From Lepus europaeus (taxonomy: Eukaryota; Chordata; Mammalia; Lagomorpha; Leporidae): a DNA stretch of 64,000 bases. Of the stretch, positions 57,401 to 64,000 are shown piece by piece. The stretch's first letter is position 1. Each line of letters starts with the position of its first letter. Made by a program: the position numbers and the translations under genes. The stretch covers positions 27,919,858 to 27,983,857 of the forward strand of contig NC_084835.1 in assembly GCF_033115175.1 (NCBI RefSeq), in the 5' to 3' direction. A model generated the notes under the pieces. That model had not been told where the DNA came from. It did not search any database and saw only the letters and a program-made list of their open reading frames with translations.

Positions 57401-57551
57401 CACATTGCTTTAACAGAGCATCAGAGTTTAATTCTATGTCAAAGAGAAATTGAGCTTCCTGTGATCTTTTGCTGTGAGGTTTCCTTCCTTTACCTTCTTT
57501 CATATTGGTGACCATGTTTCTGTGTTTCTGTGTGTAACACATCTTTAAGCA
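54466..57551 (-). mobile_element. Retrotransposed insertion with L1 3' tail and gag-like segment
   Basis: A 3.1 kb minus-strand insertion bounded by the exact 14 bp duplication CATTCCTGGGCTTT (54452-54465 and 57552-57565). The T-run overlapping the left copy (54463-54480) is the poly(A) tail. Poly(A) plus a target-site duplication shows insertion by LINE-1 machinery. The last ~700 bp before the tail (54481-55200) resemble the rabbit L1 3' trailer as I remember it (CTTCTGTATATAAAGAGAAT on the sense strand). No L1 ORF2 is visible. A decayed retroviral nucleocapsid-like segment lies at 55363-55674. The rest (55.7-57.5 kb) is AT-rich and unrecognised. It could be a long L1 3' trailer, a retroposed chimeric RNA, or a composite family. 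Confidence 0.75.
55363..55674 (-). pseudogene. Decayed retroviral Gag nucleocapsid-like remnant
   Basis: A 103-codon minus-strand frame (no proven start) contains CSGFQCGKPGLQQKSAC followed by LCQELDHWKWTCP. This is the spacing of the two zinc knuckles in gammaretrovirus-like (class I ERV) Gag. Both knuckles are broken: the expected His of the first is Leu (residue 64) and the first Cys of the second is replaced by Trp (residue 74). Just downstream, in another frame with a stop codon (about 55200-55330), a protease-like trace appears, but it lacks the catalytic aspartate motif. There is no LTR or downstream pol. It cannot encode a working protein. Confidence 0.5.
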
Positions 57552-57612
57552 CATTCCTGGGCTTTCTTGAGGGCTTGGGGGTGAAGGTGATATGATATTA
57601 GAATTAGGCTCA

Positions 57613-57928
57613 GAAGCAATGCTGTGCAGTAGCAGGTAAAGCCGCCACCTGCAGTGCCGGTATCCCATATGGGCGTCAGTTCGAGTCCTGGCTGCTCTAC
57701 TTCTGATCCAGCTCTCTGCTATGGCCTGGGAAAGCAGTGCAAGATGACTGAAGTCCTTGGGCCCCTGCACCTGCATGGGAGACTGAGAAGAAGCTCTTGG
57801 CTCCTGGCTTTGGATTGGCCCAGCTCCAGCCATTGCAGCCATCTGGGGAGTGAACCAGTGGATGGAAGACCTCTCTCTGTCTCTTCCTCTGCCTCTCTAT
57901 AACTCTGCCTTTCAAATAAATAAACAAA

Positions 57929-57967
<39 letters not shown>
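57613..57967 (+). repeat. CSINE with a 36 bp T run
   Basis: C repeat from a CAGAAGCAATGCTGTG head to a CAAATAAATAAACAAATC tail, followed by 36 consecutive T (57931-57966). AGAATTAGGCTCA (57600-57612) and AGAATTAGGTTCA (57968-57980) form the target-site duplication. It sits about 50 bp from the L1-mediated insertion. Confidence 0.92.
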
Positions 57968-57970
<3 letters not shown>

Positions 57971-59196
57971 ATTAGGTTCATGAGCCGGAAGCCATACCTG
58001 CCCCCTCCCCCTTGCCCCTAGGTTCTTACAGACTGAAGTTGAGCCTGAGACTGCATGTTCAGTGTGCATCCAGGTCCCTGAGTGGTCAGCAGTGCACACG
58101 GCCTGTCTTCAGCTGTGTTCTTTAGACAATTTTGGTGGTGGTAAGGTAGGCTGCTGTCAGTCTGGGGGCTACTGCAGGTGATAGTTACTTTTTGCTCAGC
58201 ACCTAGAGTTCCTGGAAAACAAATCCCTCAGGACAAGAGTGATGAACATGAAGATGTTATTGATAAGGGAAATAAATGGCCTCGTGAGTTTGATGATTAG
58301 GGGTCCTGCAGGGGCCCGGTTGCTCCCTCACTTCAGCGAGTGACTTCTAGTGAAACAGGGCAAGGGAACTTTAAGTGAAGGTGGGGAGGCTGGGAGATGG
58401 TGGGCTACTAGGACCTGCTGGTATGTAGGCCAGGACCTGATGGCATCTAGCACCTACAACCCAGGCACTCAGCCAAGGCACTGTGTGGGGCTCAGGTTCA
58501 AGTGCTTCTTTGTCTTCCCTTTCCCTTAGGCCCCAGTTAGTGAGTTCACTCTCTTCTCATGGTAATCCCAGGCACATTCCTTTACTCCTTTCTGCTGTTT
58601 CTCCTCGGTTTTTCTCCTTTCCTATTTGTGGCTGGTTAGCAAGCCCTGCAGGAGGGCAAGCACGGGACTGTTAGACTCCTTAGGACTGAAGGGATCCTGA
58701 GAACCATCTGGGAGTAAAGTCACCGGTGAAAGTGAGGCCGCTGGAGCCTCCAGCACAGAATCTGGGGCACTGTAGCTTCCCCGTAAACGCTCACGGAATG
58801 AATGAGTCTGTAACTAAAATTCGCTTGTGGTAGCATTATCTCATGCTTGCATCGTGCCAAGTGGGTTGTGTTTTATTCATCCACACAAAAATATCCTTTG
58901 AATTTTCCCTGATTGGGGTGCTGCAGTGGTGATGTCAGATAAGTTAGGGTGGCTTCAGGTGAAGTTGCTTACGGTTGTAAATGGAGAGAGTGCTGGAGTG
59001 CTAGGATGCTCACCTCCCACGACGCAGGGCACAGAGGAGGCTTAGCTTAGTTCTGTTTACAATCCAAGTGAGATTGCAAGACGGTTTGCCAAGGTCCACA
59101 GCCTTCCAGCACTCCTGCCTGCCTTGCTCCCACTGGCCCAGGAGCCAGGGCCCAGCTCTCCTTTCAGAGCAGGATTGTTGGCTCTGGGGTTTGCTT

Positions 59197-59226
59197 ATGC
59201 AAATGAATCCACAGATTAATGCAAAT
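59197..59226 (+). promoter_or_regulatory. Paired ATGCAAAT octamers
   Basis: Two exact octamers (59197-59204, 59219-59226) in the same orientation, 22 bp start to start, with a GATTAA core between them. The octamer is the POU-domain (OCT) consensus. Enhancer function is inferred only. Confidence 0.35.
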
Positions 59227-62200
59227 GAGAGAGGACAGGAAGGTTTCTTTAGGTGGTCTGGGCCAGCACTCCATAGAGCTCGGAGCTCAGTAGAGCAGGC
59301 TTGCAGGGTCTTCTCCACTCTGCTCTTCCATGCCAGAAAAGCTCATGCTGCAAGCACCACATCCCAAGGGTTCGATTCTGAACTCTTGCCGTCTGTGTGC
59401 TAGCCTGGAAAGTTCCCTTGGCTGCTGTGTGTTATCCTTCCCAATTTCAGACTGTATAGCGTGAAGCCAACGACAGTGAGACTAGGGTGATCTGGAATAG
59501 GAACTGTGCCGGCACGACCAGCAAGGGGTATGTTACTGTTAGCTGTTGTAGCAAGAGAGCCCCCGAGTGTCATTGGTCTTAACATTGCAAAACTAAAAAG
59601 CAAAGGAAACAAAAATGCATTTGTGCAAGTCTCGTGCAAAATTTCATGGCTGGGACAGAGTCATCGCCTGGTCCCGAACCTGTAAAGAAAATAATGAGTT
59701 GGGGGCAGCAGCCACCAGGGGTTGCTCTCAGGGCTGCGTAACAAGTTCCATAAAGAAACTGGGGAGCCATGAGAGAGAAGAGCTGTGTTGGTTTGGCAGG
59801 GGTAGTGATGGGGAGTTGGGGGAACATTTTCTTATTCAGGGTAGAGGGGGAAGGAATTTCTCTCCCTGGGGAGGAGGCATATGAGCCCAGATCTGAATGC
59901 TGAGAATGGATTTTCCAAGTGATGAGCAAAGAAGGTGGGCTGGGCCTAAGCCAGTCCAGTGGCAGGTGTCTCCGTGGCCACTGGACCGGCCACCAGGGTC
60001 CAGTCGACCTTCCTGTAGAGGTTTCCATATCAGATCCAATAGGAACAAAAGTTTGCCAATTTCTAGTGTGATGCAGGTAAATGAGTAGATTTCAAAGCAC
60101 ATTTAAACATCAGACAACACGTATGATTAACATATTCCTTTTGTAGACAAGTCTTGATGGCCAGATTTTGGGCCACTTGGAGGCATGGTTTGGAATTCAA
60201 AACGTTGCAGCTGTGAACTTCTGTATTGATCATGTTGTCCTAGGAAGGCCAAGAGCCAGCACCCCCTTCCTCTGTCTCTGTTTTCAGTTCGGCAATATCA
60301 GTCAAGGACAGATTAGTGAGTAAAGCTTTATTCTACTGGAATCAATTTTGCTCAGTGAAAGCTTCTTATATGAAGTTTGGCAAGTGTACATTTTAAAGCT
60401 TCTCTTCAGGAAACTAAATTTTCATCAAACTTGAACTCAACTGGAAAGATGAGTAGATTTTATTATTTGCCATGTCAATAGATTCCAGTCTTTTCCTAGG
60501 CTTTCTCAGGTGTTTTAAACTAAAAATAAATTACAGAAGGGGTAATTTTTGCAAAAAAACTTTAGACTGAATAATGAGATCCCTTCAATACTGATGGAGA
60601 AACCCCTGGGAGGAGATCTGACAGCCTGGTCATGGGGGAAGGGAACTTACAGCTCTGGAATGCAGAGAATCTTCTGTTTCAAGCACTTTTATGCAACTGT
60701 CTCTTGCTAGCATTTTAAAATGATAATCATTTCTTCGGGTCAGCTAGCTCATGGGTGAGGTTCCTAAGGAGGGCTTGTCTGTGATCTGTAGCTGTACCTT
60801 AGCATGTGCTTTGATGTTTGGCAGGAGGCTTCTGCTGGTTGGCTGGGCCACAGTGGCCTTGAGAGAGGAGCCCAAGGAGCTCAGTGATCCTGAAGTTGAT
60901 TACTCCAGGGTGTGTCCTGGCAGGCTGCACACTATATGGTTGCAATTTACCGGGCAGCAGGGCTAACCCTTGGTGGTTAGGCCCGGCCTGCTCAGGGGTG
61001 CATCAGAGTTGCTGGAGGTCCTTCAGAAGTATAATTACCTCATTGTCCTAGAGGAAGGGCGGGCTGCCTACAGGCCCCCCCACCCCCACCCCACATTCCA
61101 GATGTGAAGCGTTTTCTGTCCAAAACCATGGAAGAAGCGGTTCTCTAAAATGAAGGTTAGTTCAAGAAACTCAGGTGTCTCATAGAGGCTTGAGTGATGG
61201 GACCTGGTGAGACTCAGAGACAATTTCCAGGCTGCAAGCGTGCAGGCTGCCAGCTGGAGCCGGGGAGCAGTGCTCTCTCTTGGGTTCAGCGTGTGCAGCC
61301 AGTGTAAGGATGGCCCCATGGGCATGCTGCTTCCCAGCTTATCTTTCTCTTGACCTTTGAATTTTTGGAGGCTGACATCCTTGATCTCCGCCTCTCCCTA
61401 TGTGTGTCTGTCCGCTCCTACTCATCTTTCTGTGAGTTCCCCTCTCCTGTTTTTCTTACATCCATTTGGTGCCATTTTTCCCTTGGCCAGAGTCCTCACA
61501 TGATCATATCCTCTATTTCCCCCTCTCCTGACCTCTGGCTGGCTCCTGAAATTGCCCCGAGAAGGCCGTCTCTGGCCTCCACGAGTGGCCTCCGTTTCCA
61601 GACTGCGTTCTCACTGCCAGCGTTCGTTTGCACAGCTGTGCCATCCTCAGCCCTGCGTGCTCTGCAGTTCTGCCCTTGCCGGGTCTCTCTTGCGGCATCT
61701 GCTGCCTTCACTCTCCCCTTCCAAGCATGCCACGCTGCCTGCCCTCCCTGGACTGCCCACATAAATCCACATGGAAAGGTGTTCATTTGACTTGGCAGAA
61801 GCCATGTAATTGCTCTTGGGCCTGGGTGCTTGTTTTCTGTTGCACCTTTGAAATGTAGTCTTTGGCAAGCACTGGTCACTGCACACAGCACCATTCCCAA
61901 CTGCTGGGATGTGGCAGAATGGTGGATTTTTCTCCTCCTGGAGAGGAAAAGGTCCCCTAATGGTGAAGACTGCCTCTCCACACTTGCACAGTGTAGGGTG
62001 CCCGTTACCTGGGTGAGGGTGACATGGACACAGTTGGGCAGGGTTTTCGGCACCATCGAGGGCTGAGTACCTGATGCCGAGTGCATGGAAGAATGTGGAT
62101 TTCAGTCTGGTTTAACATTCGGTGTACTTTGCACAGTAGAACTCCAGTTCTGGACGAGAAGTATGTGAATTAGAGTGAAACATACAATTTCTGATATCTG

Positions 62201-63102
62201 GCCATGTTTGATGGACAGAAATGGTGATTTCAGGGGTTCACCCCAGTATTATTGAATGAATCGTGGGAGGCTTGTTTAAAATATCTTTCTGCTTTCTATT
62301 TCATTAATGCGCTTATTCACTGCACACCCACTGAGCTGGTTCCCTGTGCCAAGTGGCTACAGAGAGTAATCAAGTCTGATCCCTGCTCTCCAGCAGGGAA
62401 AACCAGCAGTCACCCAACTCCAATTCAGGTGCTCCCCAGAGGGCCTCTCAGAGAGTGCTGAGGGAAGGGGGTGGGGTGGGACCAACTCATGGTCCTCGCT
62501 TGCCCAAACCTGTCCCGGTTTGAACCCTGAAGGTCTCGGACATGGTGGGACCAGTGGACATACGGGTTCATCCTAAAGCAGTTGGGGGACTGCTCCCTGG
62601 CTACAGCGGTTTAGGTCTGGGAATGAAGGCTTCTTTTGCACCCAGGGAGAAACAAGAAGCACACGAGCGAGATGCCCGCTCTGCGAAGTCTCCACGCAGT
62701 TTAATTTGTTTAACCAGAATTTCTCTAACTTATTTGACCTTGGGACTCTTTTTGTGCTTAATACCCTGCAAACATCTTTGTATTCTCCCCTCTTTGTCCT
62801 TTGCGGGGGGAAAAAAATTGCATCATTCTCTATCCTAAAGTGCACATTATTACCTTATATTACTAGACTTCTCCATGGTTGGGGCAACAATTAGTATTAA
62901 AATAGCTCATCACAAGAAAATGTAATAATAACGCAATTTTGGGATTAAAAGGTTGTTCAGAAGGGTTGCTAATGTGTCGTAGAGGGTCGTGAGTTACTGT
63001 GAGGCTGTTTTCTCTGGCTGACACACACACAGCCAGGCAGGCCGCTCACCTCTTTCTGCTGGTGCGTTTTTTCTTTTTTTCCCCCACCAAAGGTTGAACC
63101 AA

Positions 63103-63116
63103 GTTGTTATGGAAAC
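63103..63116 (+). promoter_or_regulatory. X-box-like motif GTTGTTATGGAAAC
   Basis: Matches 12 of 14 positions of the RFX X-box palindrome GTTGCCATGGAAAC type. It lies 51 bp upstream of the ATG discussed in the findings. Function is inferred. Confidence 0.3.
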
Positions 63117-63379
63117 GGAAACAGTCTCCCAGTCTGGGAGCAGTGCCGTGCTAATAATTAGAGAGCATGGCTGAGCAAACTTTGGTGGAAATGATTAATC
63201 TTTGCAAAGCACAGGTAAGCCTCCAAGATTGAACAGGTGTATTTTGGCCTTTGCCCTTTCCAGCCCCAGAAAATTTTAATTTGGAAAGAACCGAGGAAGC
63301 TCAGGCTTTAAGTCCTTCCTTACTTTGAAAAAGAAAAGTCATCCTTTCATATGATGCCAATTGGCTTACTTAGAAATTT

Positions 63380-63560
63380 AAAAGCATTTACAGAATCTCA
63401 GAGTATGTGGTTTGTAGACTCTGTAGACTTCATAAAATGCAGATTCCTGGGCCTCTCTCCAGATCTGTGGGGTCAGAAAACCTGGGGAAAGGTTTTGAAA
63501 ATTTGATTCTTAAACAGGCTGGATGGATCTGATGCTACTCCCAGGAGCTGGCTCTTGTTC
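63380..63560 (+). repeat. MER5/Charlie-like fragment
   Basis: CAGAATCTCAGAGTATGTGG, TTCATAAAATGCAGATTCCTGGGCC and CTCCAGATCTGTGGGGTCAG resemble MER5-type sequence, diverged. Confidence 0.4.
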
Positions 63561-64000
63561 TAGATTACTTGTTCTGTGCAGGACCAGGTAGTAAATAGTT
63601 CAGACTTTGCCACTTTGTAAGGGTGAAAGCAGTGGAGATGATGTGGAAGGGAGTGGGCCTGTGTGCGTTCCCTGCAGCTTTATGTACAAACACAGGCAGT
63701 GCAGGGATTTGGCCCTCAGGCTATGCTGAGCACTGCCCAGTTAATGGGCCTTCTACTTTCGTGTTTTTTTGTGTGTTCAAAGTCAACCACCCACCCTGTA
63801 CCACCATCAGTCCCACCTGAAAACAAGCTAAAAGAGATGGCGCCCTTGCTAGGGAAGGGGAGATGAGTCTGTGGCAGACCACCCTCCTGAGAGCCACAGT
63901 TGCTAAGTTTAAGCGAGATAGGGTCTGCTTACTACTCATTTTCCTAGTGGATAAGGTGATTCCTGATTTGGGGGCTACAACAAAAATAAAATGATAAACT
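63561..64000. other. Unique intron sequence at window edge
   Basis: No gene, repeat or clear signal recognised. Confidence 0.4.

Larger units (their letters stand above)
57981..63379. other. Unique intron sequence
   Basis: No gene recognised except the speculative exon at 63093-63214. Two octamer motifs lie at 59197-59226 and an L2-like trace around 62310-62560. A 196-codon minus-strand ORF at 61496-62086 lacks any domain I recognise. Confidence 0.4.
9512..64000 (+). other. CACNA2D3: CACNA2D3 intron 2 (5' part; continues beyond window)
   Basis: From the GTAAGG donor at 9512 to the window edge no sequence resembles exon 3 of alpha2delta-3, and all longer ORFs are short or SINE-derived. At least 54 kb of intron 2 is therefore present. 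Very long introns are typical of this gene, which covers several hundred kilobases in mammals. The intron carries most of the repeats listed separately. Confidence 0.8.

Noticed and set aside
57357..57842. 161-codon minus-strand ORF
   Set aside because: Its N-terminal half is a translation of a CSINE, and the rest runs into the L1-mediated insertion.
61496..62086. 196-codon minus-strand ORF
   Set aside because: No recognised domain, no splice or promoter context, and overlapping plus-strand ORFs; likely chance.
1..64000. CRISPR arrays, operons or bacterial mobile systems
   Set aside because: Direct repeats are SINEs or microsatellites, and the gene has GT-AG introns and a CpG island; this is vertebrate DNA.

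Overview
The window is mammalian nuclear DNA, almost certainly lagomorph and most likely European rabbit (Oryctolagus cuniculus). The main evidence is about 31 copies of the lagomorph tRNA-derived SINE (C repeat / CSINE), on both strands and many with target-site duplications. A rabbit-type LINE-1 3' tail near the right end agrees with this. A hare or another close relative is not excluded.

The only protein-coding gene I can support is the 5' end of CACNA2D3, the alpha2delta-3 auxiliary subunit of voltage-gated calcium channels, on the + strand. A CpG island of roughly 2.6 kb (about 6960-9560) carries the promoter. Coding exon 1 (8662-8783) encodes the signal peptide, a 646 bp GC-rich intron follows, and coding exon 2 is 9430-9511. 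The two exons join in frame to give the first 68 residues of the preprotein. The remaining 54.5 kb is the start of intron 2; I found no exon 3.

Region by region: 1-6.9 kb is 5' flanking DNA with seven CSINE copies or pieces, a Tigger-like DNA transposon and an older inverted-repeat element. 6.9-9.6 kb is the island and the two exons. 9.6-16.6 kb is mostly unique intron, apart from an old L1 3' end at 13.9-14.3 kb. 16.6-51.7 kb is intron with ancient MIR/L2, MER5-like and Tigger-like fragments, into which CSINEs have inserted, in several cases inside one another. 54.45-57.57 kb is a 3.1 kb minus-strand retrotransposed insertion flanked by 14 bp duplications. Its tail looks like a rabbit L1 3' trailer and its interior carries a decayed retroviral gag nucleocapsid-like segment. 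58-64 kb is largely unique intron with possible regulatory motifs and one speculative alternative exon.

Most open reading frames in the window are translations of SINEs or products of high GC content in the island, and are not annotated as genes. Family names for repeats come from memory of consensus sequences and were not checked against a database.
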